A DNA stretch of 34,589 nucleotides, taken from an uncultured Clostridia bacterium (GTDB lineage Bacteria; Bacillota; Clostridia; Christensenellales; Borkfalkiaceae). The first letter of the stretch is position 1; each line of letters begins with the position of its first letter. Positions 18,328 through 28,028 of this stretch are shown in pieces. The stretch covers positions 1 to 34,589 of the forward strand of contig CANQRP010000006.1 in assembly GCA_947626305.1 (NCBI GenBank). Reading direction: 5' to 3'. The position numbers were made by a program, and so were the translations under genes. The notes under the pieces are model-generated. The model saw only the letters and a list, made by a program, of their open reading frames with translations. It ran no database searches and was not told the origin of the DNA.

Positions 18328-18468
18328 CAAGAAAGGATGCTTTCCAATTCCTGCGCGAGAAGAACCATGCTTCTTCGCTGCGCGACCGCATTTGTTGTAT
18401 ACTTGCAACTTCTTGTCCGACAAGGCGAACGAGAGGAAAAGCAAGTGAAAACATAAAAGCACGTTTCC

Positions 18469-18581
18469 TCGCACGATTGTTTTCGAAGCGACACCCCCAC
18501 CCGTCACTCACTTCGTTCGTGCCACCCTCCCCCAACAAGTTGGGGTAGGGCTTACGAGGCGAGGAGCAAACAATCGTGCGA
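18469..18581. repeat. nested inverted repeats: 14-bp outer arms enclosing a second GC-rich hairpin
   Basis: tcgcacgattgttt (18469-18482) pairs with aaacaatcgtgcga (18568-18581). Inside is ccctcccccaac-aa-gttggggtaggg (one mismatch). Confidence 0.85.
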
Positions 18582-18761
18582 AATAAAACCCCGTGCCGAG
18601 CGGCGTAGCGCGAATTCACTTCGCGCGTGAAGCGCCGCACGACCGCAGCACTCACGACATTTCTTTTTGCTACGATTGCCGCTTCACGTTCGGCGCGGCA
18701 GGGCTCCCATAAAAGGACGAAGTACTTTTATTGGGAAGAGGAGCCGCCGAGGGCAAACAGA

Positions 18762-18778
18762 GCTTTTCAAAGAAAAGC
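18762..18778. repeat. hairpin gcttttc-aaa-gaaaagc
   Basis: Perfect 7-bp inverted repeat. Confidence 0.6.
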
Positions 18779-18883
18779 GTAAAAAGCACTCGTGCGGTGA
18801 CGACGTGGAGCGCCCGAACGCATTCGAGCCCGAGTTCCGAGGGCGAGACAAGCGGCAAGAAAAAGAAATGTGTGAACTTTTTT

Positions 18884-20233
18884 TTAGTTTTTGAAGCTAT
18901 GGATCGGCGCGGGAAGGATCCCGCCGCGGGAGATGAATTTCTCCGCCGAACCCGTATGTACGGGCATGACGGGCGCCCTGCCGAGAAGTCCGCCGAAATT
19001 CACCGTGTCCCCCACTTTCTTGCCGGGGGCGGGAATGACTCTGACCGCCGTCGTTTTGTTGTTTACCATGCCGATCGCCGCCTCGTCGGCGAGGATCGCC
19101 GAAATGGTGGAGGCGGGCGTATCACCCGGGATCGCGATCATGTCGAGCCCGACCGAACAGACGCAGGTCATCGCTTCGAGCTTATCGAAGGTGATCGCGC
19201 CCTTTTCCGCCGCTTCGATCATACCGATGTCTTCGGAGACGGGAATGAACGCACCCGACAGCCCGCCCACGCGGGAGGACGCCATGACCCCGCCCTTCTT
19301 CACCGCGTCGTTGAGCATGGCGAGCGCCGCCGTAGTGCCGTGTCCGCCCACCGTTTCGAGCCCCAGCTCTTCTAAAATATGCGCCACCGAATCCCCTCTT
19401 GCGGGCGTGGGCGCGAGGGAGAGATCGACGACCCCGAAGGGAACGCCGAGCCGCCGTGCCGCTTCCTTTGCGACGAGCTGCCCCGCACGCGTGATCTTGA
19501 ACGCCGTGCGCTTGATGAGTTCCGCCGCTTCGGTGAGGTCGGCTTCGGGCACAAAGGAGAGCGCATGCTGCACCACCCCCGGACCGGAGACGCCTACGTT
19601 GATCACACAGTCCGCCTCGCCCACCCCGTGGAACGCTCCCGCCATAAAGGGGTTGTCTTCCACCGCATTGCAGAAGGCGACGAACTTTGCACAGCCGATC
19701 CCCTCCGGCGTGAGCTGCGCCGTCTCTTTGACGAGTTCCCCCACCCGCTTCACGGCGTCCATATTGATGCCCGAACGGGAGGAACCCACGTTCACCGAGG
19801 AACAGAGTTTTTCGGTCGTTGCAAGCGCCTCGGGAACGGTGGAGAGAAAACGCGCTTCGTACTCCGCCGTCGCCTTGTGGACGAGCGCCGAATAGCCGCC
19901 CAAAAAGTCGATGCCGAGGAGGTCCGCCGCGCGGTCGAGTGCGCGGGCGACGAGCGGGCTCTCTTCGGGGAATGCCGCCGTGATGAGTGAGACGGGCGTG
20001 ACAGACACCCGCTTGTTGACGATGGGAATGCCGTATTCGCGGGAGAGCTGTTCCGCCGTGGGAACGAGCTGTTCCGCTCTGCGCACAACATGGTCGTATA
20101 CCGCTCGCGCGGTCTGCTCCGCATCCCCGCGGATACAGGACAGGAGCGAGATCCCCATCGTAACGGTGCGGATATCGAGGTGCTCCTTTTCGATCATGTC
20201 GATGGTTTCGATCACTTCGGTGGAATTAAACAT
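18884..20233 (-). CDS. PFL family / DUF711 (UPF0210) protein
   Basis: [59 protein letters not shown]. Confidence 0.92.
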   Translation of the reverse strand: MFNSTEVIETIDMIEKEHLDIRTVTMGISLLSCIRGDAEQTARAVYDHVVRRAEQLVPTAEQLSREYGIPIVNKRVSVTPVSLITAAFPEESPLVARALDRAADLLGIDFLGGYSALVHKATAEYEARFLSTVPEALATTEKLCSSVNVGSSRSGINMDAVKRVGELVKETAQLTPEGIGCAKFVAFCNAVEDNPFMAGAFHGVGEADCVINVGVSGPGVVQHALSFVPEADLTEAAELIKRTAFKITRAGQLVAKEAARRLGVPFGVVDLSLAPTPARGDSVAHILEELGLETVGGHGTTAALAMLNDAVKKGGVMASSRVGGLSGAFIPVSEDIGMIEAAEKGAITFDKLEAMTCVCSVGLDMIAIPGDTPASTISAILADEAAIGMVNNKTTAVRVIPAPGKKVGDTVNFGGLLGRAPVMPVHTGSAEKFISRGGILPAPIHSFKN

Positions 20234-20238
20234 AGCGG

Positions 20239-20508
20239 TCACACCCTGTGCATGGCGTTGAAGATGTCCTCATGCTGGACCCGCACGGACATGCCGATGT
20301 CTCTGCCCATCTCCGCCGCCGCAGCGGCGACCGAGGCGAGATCTTCGGTACACTCCGAAGCGTCCACCATCATGATCATGGCAAATTGGTCCCCGAGGAT
20401 CGTCTGCGAAATATCAAGGATGTTGATATTCTTCGCGCAGAGAAAGGAACTTACCTGCGCGATGATGCCCTTTCGGTCCGTCCCCGTGACCGTAACGACT
20501 GCTTTCAT
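20239..20508 (-). CDS. ACT-domain protein (UPF0237)
   Basis: [38 protein letters not shown]. Adjacent to its usual partner DUF711. Confidence 0.92.
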   Translation of the reverse strand: MKAVVTVTGTDRKGIIAQVSSFLCAKNINILDISQTILGDQFAMIMMVDASECTEDLASVAAAAAEMGRDIGMSVRVQHEDIFNAMHRV

Positions 20509-21026
20509 GCTTCCTCCTCCACCGTTTCATAGGCGATGAGCAGGTTGCCCTGCGAGATCAGCCTGACCGACCTTCCCTCGTGAAAATCGGGAAAATCCTT
20601 CTCTCCGTCCACATAGATCTGCCGCGTCATCATCTCGTCCTTTTTGACGTTCTTCACCGAGAAGAGGGCGACGTTGACGTCTACGCCGTCGCGCACCGTC
20701 CAATCGTCGATGCCCTCGAACGGGAGCACGGAGTACTCTTTGAGCCCCACCGAGATGAATTTGAGCATTTTGCAATATGCCTTGCTCCTCTTGTAGCTGA
20801 TCCCCATGTACGGAAAGCAAAAGATGATGTAGAGCCCCGTGAGCGCGCTCGTGCCCACGACATACCATACGCCCGTGGGGTCGCCATAGGGCAACAGGAT
20901 ATAGAAGGTGAGGCAGGTAACGAGCCCCGCCACATACACCGCCGTCGCGACCAAAAAGCCGAACAGGAGCCTTCGCTTCTGCTTCATCGCGTCGAGAAGG
21001 TCGAGATCTTGATATAATTTCGTCAT
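20505..21026 (-). CDS. membrane protein, function unknown
   Basis: Two TM segments. ATG at 21026 has GGAG upstream; a GTG at 21032 is an alternative start. Confidence 0.65.
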   Translation of the reverse strand: MTKLYQDLDLLDAMKQKRRLLFGFLVATAVYVAGLVTCLTFYILLPYGDPTGVWYVVGTSALTGLYIIFCFPYMGISYKRSKAYCKMLKFISVGLKEYSVLPFEGIDDWTVRDGVDVNVALFSVKNVKKDEMMTRQIYVDGEKDFPDFHEGRSVRLISQGNLLIAYETVEEEA

Positions 21027-21028
21027 GG

Positions 21029-21871
21029 TCACTCCGCAATGAAGAGCACGCCGAGCGTATTCTTGCCGCAGTGTCCGGTGATGACCGAGCCCGCGATCGT
21101 TTCGATGATTTCCTCGAATTCGAAGAGTTCCTTCACCTTCTGCCGCGCCACATTCACGATGGACTCCTCCGCCGTGCTGTGCGTGATGAATGCGCGCGTC
21201 TTATCGTAGGAAGGATATTGCCGTTTGAGGTCCTCCACATAGTTCGCGATACATTTTTCCATGCTTCCGCGGTATTTTTTGCCCGCATAGAGCTGCCCGT
21301 CCTCCATCTCGATGAGCGGGTGGATCTTCAACAGGTTTGCTCCGTACATCGCCATGCGGGAGCATCTGCCCCCCATGTAGAGATAGTCGAGGCGGTCGGG
21401 AACGAAGGAGGTATTGATCTTGGGGGCGAGCGCCGCCGTCTTTTCGGCGATCTCCTTTGCGCTCATGCCCCGTTCGAGAAAGTCGCACGCCTTCATTACC
21501 ATGAGCCCCTGTCCCGAAGAGAGCGCTTTGCTGTCTACGACGAACACCTTTCTGCCGAACTTTTTGGCGGCTTCCACGGCGTAGTTATGGGAGGAAGAAG
21601 ATTTTACGGAAATGTTGTAGTGGATCACGGTCTTCCCCTCGTCGACGTATTTTGCGAAGAACTCCTCGTAGTCGCCGATGCTCGGAGCGGCAGTCTTGGG
21701 AAGGTTGCCCGTTTTCTCCACATAGTCGAAGATGTCCTGCGGGACGATATTCACGCCGTCGCGAAAGGCGTCTCCGCCCAGGATCACGGAGAGCGGCATG
21801 ACGCCGATGTGCCGTTTTTCGATCTCGGCGCCGAGGTCGCAAGTGCTGTCCGTCGTAATTTGAATGCTCAT
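21029..21871 (-). CDS. DegV family (fatty-acid-binding) protein
   Basis: ITTDSTCDLGAEIEKRHIGVMPLSVILGG, VDSKALSSGQGLMV. Confidence 0.93.
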   Translation of the reverse strand: MSIQITTDSTCDLGAEIEKRHIGVMPLSVILGGDAFRDGVNIVPQDIFDYVEKTGNLPKTAAPSIGDYEEFFAKYVDEGKTVIHYNISVKSSSSHNYAVEAAKKFGRKVFVVDSKALSSGQGLMVMKACDFLERGMSAKEIAEKTAALAPKINTSFVPDRLDYLYMGGRCSRMAMYGANLLKIHPLIEMEDGQLYAGKKYRGSMEKCIANYVEDLKRQYPSYDKTRAFITHSTAEESIVNVARQKVKELFEFEEIIETIAGSVITGHCGKNTLGVLFIAE

Positions 21872-21907
21872 ATTATCATCTCCTAATCATTGATTCGTTG
21901 TTTTTCT

Positions 21908-22519
21908 CTATATCAGGTCCTTGACCCACTCGAAAAAGGCGCCCCAACGGGTCATCGGCTTCGCCGTAAACGACCAATCGGTAATGACCCCAACCACATC
22001 CTTGCGCTTGCAGCAGCCGAGCACGCGGGAATCGGTGCTGTTGGTGCGGTGATCTCCGAGGAAGAAAAATTCGTCTTCCCCGACGGTAATTTCGAAGGGA
22101 CTTCCGTCCGCATAGGTGGCGCCCTTGGTGTAGTCCTCTTCGAGCGGAACGAACTCTTCCGTTCCCGCAAGGCGGCGGTACACCTTTCCGCCCGTGATGC
22201 GAACGGTATCGCCCTCCACGGCGATCAGCCGCTTGATGATGTTCTCCCCCGAAAAGTGGAAATCGGGAAAGTCCTCCGACACATCGATGATGATGATGTC
22301 GCCGCGCTCCGGGACCGCCATTCGGTCGGCGTACAGTTTATCGCCGTTTTTCAAGGTGTCTTCCATGGACTCGCCGCTCACATCCACGCTGAAAACCGTG
22401 CCCAAAAACCCGAAATTGAGCATGATGAATGCGACGAGCACGCAAAATACGATCGCCGCAACGGCATTCCAGAGGCTTACCGGTTTTTCGTTCAACATTG
22501 AAGGACGATTCTGTTTCAT
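21908..22519 (-). CDS. lepB: signal peptidase I
   Basis: VSGESMEDTLKNGDKL (catalytic Ser), DIIIIDVS, KRLIAVEGDTVRI, FFLGDHRTNSTDSR. Confidence 0.93.
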   Translation of the reverse strand: MKQNRPSMLNEKPVSLWNAVAAIVFCVLVAFIMLNFGFLGTVFSVDVSGESMEDTLKNGDKLYADRMAVPERGDIIIIDVSEDFPDFHFSGENIIKRLIAVEGDTVRITGGKVYRRLAGTEEFVPLEEDYTKGATYADGSPFEITVGEDEFFFLGDHRTNSTDSRVLGCCKRKDVVGVITDWSFTAKPMTRWGAFFEWVKDLI

Positions 22520-22520
22520 A

Positions 22521-24200
22521 TCACAGCCATTTCAGATTGTTTACGAGTACGTCTCCCTCGCCCAAAAAGACGACGGAGACCGCCTGCGAGAAATCGGGCA
22601 GAGAGGCGCCCGTCTCCGACTTGAAATCGGTGCTTCGGAACAAAAAGTTTTTCCACTTTCCGCCCGCGGGCACTTCCACCGAGCAAGAAAATCCTTTAAG
22701 TTCGTCCGCATCCATATAGAATACGACGTTGAGCGCGCCGCCCTGCGCGCAATAGGCGTCGAACTGGAAGCAAGCGCCCTCGGCGGGCTGGAAGCGCGGC
22801 TCGCTCACGCGGTAGCTGATCACGCCGTTTGCGGTGTTCACCCCCACGATGCCGCCGTAGCCTTCGAGCAATTTCACATCCGCACGGGTGCCGTCCGTAA
22901 AGCAATCGGCGACCGAACTCGCGCGGCGGCGGAAGCAGGCTACCCCCGCGACTCCTTCCGCACCCGAATACAGGATGCGGCTTTTGAGGCGGGCGTTGCG
23001 ATAGGGCTTTTTGAGCGTGACTTCCTGGATCTTCGACGTAACGGAAAATCCGTTGGAGTAGCGCACGAAGGTATAAACGAGCACTTTTTGGCTGCGTTCG
23101 TACACTTCGAGCGGGAACACGACGGAGCTGTCCTTCATCTCGCGCAAGGTCCCGAGCACTCTCGTCCAGTCGCGGGCGCGGAAGCTGTCCGTCTTTTCCG
23201 AAAAGAAAATACCGCACTCGATGGGGACGCCCTCCACGTCGTATTTTCCGCGCACTTTGAGATTGCCGTCCTCTTCGAACACCGTGAAGCCGATGGGTTT
23301 GCTGAGATAGACCGCCCTGCCGCGCAGATACTTGGCGAGGAACATCTCCATATCGGCAATGGAATGCTCGCCGATGAGCCCGTTCCCGTGCGCGGAATAG
23401 AGGATCGCCTTCTCCACGGCGGGGTTGATCTGCTGGAAGGTGTCGTAAACGCGGTCGTAATTGCACTTTTTGTCGTTGATGGCGGAGAGCATGAGCACGG
23501 GACAGGCGGCGTGGGGCGCATAGCTTTGGGAATCGAGCCCCGCGATAAAGCGGTGACGTTCCACGTTGAAGGTCCTCTTTTCGCCGTCGCCGAACTTTTC
23601 CATGTCTCGGTAGGCGAGCCATCCCGCCGCGCACACGGCGATAAAGCAGGAGATCGGTGCATAGGGCGTGATCTTCCAGAGCACTTCGCCGCCCGTTCTG
23701 AGTCCGATGGCGCCGAAGCAGGTCACTTCGGGTTTGCTTTTCAGGTATTGCGCGGCATAGCGGGCGACCGCCGCCCACTCGTACCAGCTCGTCTCCTTCG
23801 CCGTGACGTCCGCATACTCCATGGCTCTTCCGGCGCGCAGGAAATTCGCATAGTCGATGTCACGGGGATAGATGGTATGTTTGCCCTGCCCCATATCGCC
23901 GCAGTAGTCCACACAGAGCACCCCGTAGCCGAGGTCGACGAAGTGCGACACGAATTTTTCGTCGCACGGAAGCCCCGCCTCGAAGAGCACCATCACGGCG
24001 GGGTAATTTTCCTTGTCCTTGGGCACATAGTATTTGGCGTATACCTTCACTCTGCCGTATACGCTCTTTCTTCCCAGAAAGTAGACTTCCCGGAAAATGC
24101 AGTTTTCCCGCTCCTGTTCGGAAATGATCTCCTCACAGAGAGGCAGCGTGTCGTCGAAATCCTTCCACAAGGTCACGGGAGTGAGAATTTGATTTGCCAA
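22521..24200 (-). CDS. alpha/beta-hydrolase-fold (acetyl-xylan-esterase-like) protein with C-terminal beta-rich region
   Basis: YPAVMVLFEAGLPCDEKFVSHFVDLGYGVLCVDYCGDMG, PVLMLSAINDKK. The nucleophile-elbow equivalent reads GLRTGG. Confidence 0.6.
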   Translation of the reverse strand: MANQILTPVTLWKDFDDTLPLCEEIISEQERENCIFREVYFLGRKSVYGRVKVYAKYYVPKDKENYPAVMVLFEAGLPCDEKFVSHFVDLGYGVLCVDYCGDMGQGKHTIYPRDIDYANFLRAGRAMEYADVTAKETSWYEWAAVARYAAQYLKSKPEVTCFGAIGLRTGGEVLWKITPYAPISCFIAVCAAGWLAYRDMEKFGDGEKRTFNVERHRFIAGLDSQSYAPHAACPVLMLSAINDKKCNYDRVYDTFQQINPAVEKAILYSAHGNGLIGEHSIADMEMFLAKYLRGRAVYLSKPIGFTVFEEDGNLKVRGKYDVEGVPIECGIFFSEKTDSFRARDWTRVLGTLREMKDSSVVFPLEVYERSQKVLVYTFVRYSNGFSVTSKIQEVTLKKPYRNARLKSRILYSGAEGVAGVACFRRRASSVADCFTDGTRADVKLLEGYGGIVGVNTANGVISYRVSEPRFQPAEGACFQFDAYCAQGGALNVVFYMDADELKGFSCSVEVPAGGKWKNFLFRSTDFKSETGASLPDFSQAVSVVFLGEGDVLVNNLKWL

Positions 24201-24209
24201 AATATACCT

Positions 24210-26777
24210 CTAAACGTGGATCTGCGAACCGTGTCTGTCGGTCGCTTTCTCCACCGAAATTTTCTTTTCGATCCGATGTTTGAGTTCTTCGACGTGGGAA
24301 ATGATGCCGATCGCGAAATGCTCGCTGCGGAGCTTTTCGAGGCTGTCCATCACCGTGTCCACGAGGCTCGAATCGAGGGTGCCGAAACCTTCGTCGAGGA
24401 AGAAAAACTCCATGGGACGGGAGGACTTGGCGCAGATCTCCGCCGACAGCGCGAGCGCGAGGGAGAGGGAAACGAGAAAGATCTCCCCGCCCGACAGGGT
24501 GTGCACGCCGCGCAGAGTGCCGCCGTTGAGATTGTCTCCCACGAAAAAGCCTCCGTCGTAACGCAGGAAATACTTCCCGGAGGTAAGCGACAGGAGCCGT
24601 GCGCTCGCATTCTGCGCCACGTTTTGCAGATATTCCTCCGCGATGAATTCCATAAATTTATTCGCTTCGAACAGCTTTTTTAACCGTTCTGCGATGTCCG
24701 CTTCCCCTTTCAGGCGCGCCGCCTCTTTTTCGAGTTCCTCCTTGCGGGAGAGCGCCTCGATGCCCGTTGCGAGTTCCTTGCGTTTGAGCATGAGCGTTCC
24801 CGCCCCCTCGCGCGCCCGCTCTTCGAGCGCCTTGCTCTCCCCGCGCGCAAGCGCAAGCGCCTCTTCGGTGGCGTCGGTGAGGTCCTCTTGCTCCAACTCC
24901 CGCGCCCGTGCGTTCAGCGCCGCCTTTTCTTCGCGGAAGTCCTTGACCCGCTTTTCCGCGCCCACGGGGTCCCCGAACCGCGCGATCAGCGCCGCGGCTT
25001 CCTCCGCGGAGGCAAACCGCCCCCGCCCGAGCGCGGCTTCGAGCCGCTTTTTCGCCTGCGCAAAGCCCGCTTCCGCCCCTCTCTTCTTTTCCGCGGCGGC
25101 GGCATGGGCGGAGGACGCCGACGCGCTCCTCTTCCGTGCCTCCTCCCGCTCGCCGAGACGGCGTTTCTTCTCCCTTCTCTTTTCGAGAAGGAGCTGTTCG
25201 AGCGCTTCGGACGGCTCGCTTTCGCCGACGACGGAAATTTCGCCGAGCCGCTCGCGCAGATCGAGCCCTTCCGTCTGCAACCGTTCCAGATACTGTAAGT
25301 GTTCGCGGTAGGAGGCGTTGCGCTGTTCGAGCGCGAACCGCTCTTCCTGCAACCGCGCGCGCCGCTTCTCGCGTTCGTCGAATTCCGCCCGCAGACGGGC
25401 AAAGTCCGTCTTCTCCCCCTCGGAGAGAAGGGTATATTTTGCGATGAGCGGAGAGATATCCGCCTCGGTTTCGGGATATTTCTCACGGATCCCGGAGAGT
25501 TCGCCCAAAAACGTTGCGTATTCGGTGCGCAAAAGCTCCGCCTTTCCGTGTTCTTCCGCAAACGAGAGGAAATCTTTTCCGCCGAGCTCCCGCACCTCCT
25601 TTTCGAGGCGCGCGCACTCCGCGTCGTAGGAAAAATCTTTGAAGCGCTCCTTTTCGTCGGAAAATTTTCTGCGCGTTTCGGCGAGTTTTTTCTCCAACTC
25701 CGCCCTGCGCTTTTTCAAAATTTCCGCCTGTTCCGCGCGCGTCTTTCGTTCCGTAAGGGAGTCGATCTCCTCCTGCGCCTTCTCCTCGTCCCAGAGCGAG
25801 AGAGTTCGGAGCAGTTCCTCCGCGTCCGCGTTCTCCCGCTCCGCCGCGGAGAGCGCCGCCTGTGCGGAATGCAATTCTCTTTCCGCCTCCGCGCGTTCCA
25901 CGTCGGCACGGCGGACCTCCGCCGCAAAGCCGATGCGGGAGAGTTCGCGTTCGAGAGAGACGATCTCTTCCTCTTCCCCCGCAAGCTGCGCAAGGCGGGC
26001 AGAGATCTTCTCGGCTTCCGTGCGCTTGCGGAACCGATCGAGCATGAGGCGCTCCCGCCCGCGCGCTTCCTCCAGCGCCGCCCGTAGCTTCTCTTCTTCT
26101 TCCTCGAGGGCGGCGACTTCCGACTTCAACGCGTCGTTGCGCGCCGCGGATACCTCCGCATAAGGTTCGAGACGCGTCCTTGCGACATCGAGCGCCTGCA
26201 CGCATTCCCGATAGCGGGCGTTTGCCCGCTTGACCAACCGTTCCCCGTAAATTTCGAGGTCAAACAGCCGCGACACGAGCTTCAACCGCTCCGAGGGCGA
26301 CGCCTTTACGAACTGGGCAAATTCTCCCTGCGGAAGGGAGATGCACTTTTCGAAATCCCGCTGCTCGAGCCCGATGATGCTTTTCAGCAGCGCCTCGCCG
26401 CTTGTCACACCCTCCGCGCGCACGAGCGTTTCCCCGTTTCCGCGCAGTTCGATGACTTTGAGGGTCTGCGCCGAATTTTTGCGTTTCAATTCCCGTTCGA
26501 TGCGGAAAATTCTCCGCGCGCCTTCGAAATAAATCTCGAATTCGAAGTGCACATACGCCCTGTCGAGACGGATGTTGATGATGTCCGCGAGCCCCGAACG
26601 CACGCGCGGCGTCCCGCCGTAGAGGGCAAGACTGATACAGTCGAGAATGGTGCTCTTCCCGGAGCCCGTATCGCCGAAGATCCCGAAGAGCCCGCTCGCG
26701 AGCAGCCCTTCGAAATCGACATAGGCGGGTTCGGAAAAGGAATTGATCCCGCAGAATTCGAGAGATCGAGGTCTCAT
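24210..26777 (-). CDS. sbcC: SbcC-type exonuclease subunit / SMC-like ATPase
   Basis: MRPRSLEFCGINSFSEPAYVDFE, Walker A GIFGDTGSGKSTI, Q-loop LPQGEFAQFV, signature LSGGEIFLVSLSLALAL, Walker B FFFLDEGFGTLD. Overlaps sbcD by 4 bp. Confidence 0.88.
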   Translation of the reverse strand: MRPRSLEFCGINSFSEPAYVDFEGLLASGLFGIFGDTGSGKSTILDCISLALYGGTPRVRSGLADIINIRLDRAYVHFEFEIYFEGARRIFRIERELKRKNSAQTLKVIELRGNGETLVRAEGVTSGEALLKSIIGLEQRDFEKCISLPQGEFAQFVKASPSERLKLVSRLFDLEIYGERLVKRANARYRECVQALDVARTRLEPYAEVSAARNDALKSEVAALEEEEEKLRAALEEARGRERLMLDRFRKRTEAEKISARLAQLAGEEEEIVSLERELSRIGFAAEVRRADVERAEAERELHSAQAALSAAERENADAEELLRTLSLWDEEKAQEEIDSLTERKTRAEQAEILKKRRAELEKKLAETRRKFSDEKERFKDFSYDAECARLEKEVRELGGKDFLSFAEEHGKAELLRTEYATFLGELSGIREKYPETEADISPLIAKYTLLSEGEKTDFARLRAEFDEREKRRARLQEERFALEQRNASYREHLQYLERLQTEGLDLRERLGEISVVGESEPSEALEQLLLEKRREKKRRLGEREEARKRSASASSAHAAAAEKKRGAEAGFAQAKKRLEAALGRGRFASAEEAAALIARFGDPVGAEKRVKDFREEKAALNARARELEQEDLTDATEEALALARGESKALEERAREGAGTLMLKRKELATGIEALSRKEELEKEAARLKGEADIAERLKKLFEANKFMEFIAEEYLQNVAQNASARLLSLTSGKYFLRYDGGFFVGDNLNGGTLRGVHTLSGGEIFLVSLSLALALSAEICAKSSRPMEFFFLDEGFGTLDSSLVDTVMDSLEKLRSEHFAIGIISHVEELKHRIEKKISVEKATDRHGSQIHV

Positions 26778-27931
26778 GCCTGTTCCTCCTCGTCAAGAAG
26801 GGATAAAAACGCGCGGGTGAGTTCCTCCTTGGGGTCCTCGCCGTAGACGGAGCGGTAATAGAGGGAAAACAGTTCCTCCCGTTTGAGCGCCGCCCGCTGT
26901 TCGACGGCGGCTTGTTCCGCCAAGCGAATTTTTGGAATGATGTTGACGAGTCCCTCGTTTGCCTCGTGGAGCGCCTTGGTCTCCCCCGCCGTGAGCGGCT
27001 CCGAGAGCCGCAGGGTGAGTTCTATGTAACGGTTTTCGTATTGTTCCAGCAGTTCGAGGGCGGCGGATACGCTGTCGCATTCGAGCCGCACGAGTTTTTT
27101 CCCCGCATGCAGGGGAACTTTGCGGATGTCGGCAAAGCCATTCCCCTCCGTCCGGAACAGCAGCACGCTCTTTTCGGTGTTCGCCTCGTCGAAGGAATAT
27201 TGCAGCACCGAACCGCTGTAACGGGCATTGCCGATCTGCTGCGGTTTATGCAGATGCCCGAGGGCGATATAGCCATCCTCGGGAAGCAGCCTCAGGGGAA
27301 CGGCGCGCGCGCCGCCGAGGTCGATATCCCGCTCGCTCTGGCTGACCCTTCCGCCCGCCACAAAGAGGTGGGAAAGGAGGATATGGGGCATGTCCCCGCG
27401 ATAGCCTTCCTCACCCCGCGCGAGCCAGCGCGCCATTTTCTCGGGGAATGTCTCCTCCGACTTCCCCTCCCGAAAACGCGCTTCATTGGGATAGGGCAGC
27501 GCGTTGATGTACACCTTTTCGCCCTTCTCGCCTTGAATGACGAGATAGTACTCTCCCGCCTCCACGGCGCGGACGGGGCGGTCTCCGCCGACGGGAAAGA
27601 TTCGGGGGCGGTTCCCGAAGAGGTAGATCCCCTCCTCTTCCGCGAGAGGAGCGCCCGCCGCGAGCCGCACGCCGTCGTCGTGATTGCCGCTCACGGCAAC
27701 AACCGCCCGCGTCTTTCCCGCGAGTTTTTTCACGGCGCGGAAAAAGAGCTCCTCCGCCTCCGCGGGCGGAAGAAAAGTATCGAAAACGTCCCCCGCAATG
27801 AGTACGAGAGAGACATTTTCCCTCTCGCAGATCGTTACGATCTCGTCCAAGACCTCCTCCTGTTCCGGAAGACGGTCCCGATCGCCGAGTCTTTTTCCCA
27901 AATGGAGATCCGATGTGTGCAGAATGTTCAT
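26774..27931 (-). CDS. sbcD: SbcD-type exonuclease subunit (metallophosphoesterase)
   Basis: MNILHTSDLHLGKRLGD, LIAGDVFDTFLPPAEAEELF, VSGNHDDGVRL, ALGHLHKPQ. Confidence 0.93.
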   Translation of the reverse strand: MNILHTSDLHLGKRLGDRDRLPEQEEVLDEIVTICERENVSLVLIAGDVFDTFLPPAEAEELFFRAVKKLAGKTRAVVAVSGNHDDGVRLAAGAPLAEEEGIYLFGNRPRIFPVGGDRPVRAVEAGEYYLVIQGEKGEKVYINALPYPNEARFREGKSEETFPEKMARWLARGEEGYRGDMPHILLSHLFVAGGRVSQSERDIDLGGARAVPLRLLPEDGYIALGHLHKPQQIGNARYSGSVLQYSFDEANTEKSVLLFRTEGNGFADIRKVPLHAGKKLVRLECDSVSAALELLEQYENRYIELTLRLSEPLTAGETKALHEANEGLVNIIPKIRLAEQAAVEQRAALKREELFSLYYRSVYGEDPKEELTRAFLSLLDEEEQA

Positions 27932-27951
27932 GCGCTTTCCGCCGAAATAGA

Positions 27952-27980
27952 TTGCAATTCCGAAAAAGTTATGCTATACT
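27952..27980 (+). promoter_or_regulatory. sigma-A-type promoter for the DnaD-family gene
   Basis: TTGCAA - 17 bp - TATACT. Confidence 0.6.
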
Positions 27981-28028
27981 ATTATACAACTGCTTGACGA
28001 AAAAAGCAAGCATATCATGAGGAAAGAA

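Noticed and set aside
16372-18456. 694-aa plus-strand ORF
   Set aside because: Antisense shadow of pepF; no recognisable domain or RBS.
18275-18655. 126-aa minus-strand ORF (..NLLGEGGTNEVSDGWG..)
   Set aside because: Translation of repeat or hairpin DNA; resembles spurious ORFs predicted in dispersed repeats.
22194-24683. 829-aa plus-strand ORF
   Set aside because: Antisense to lepB, the hydrolase-like gene and sbcC; no domain signature.
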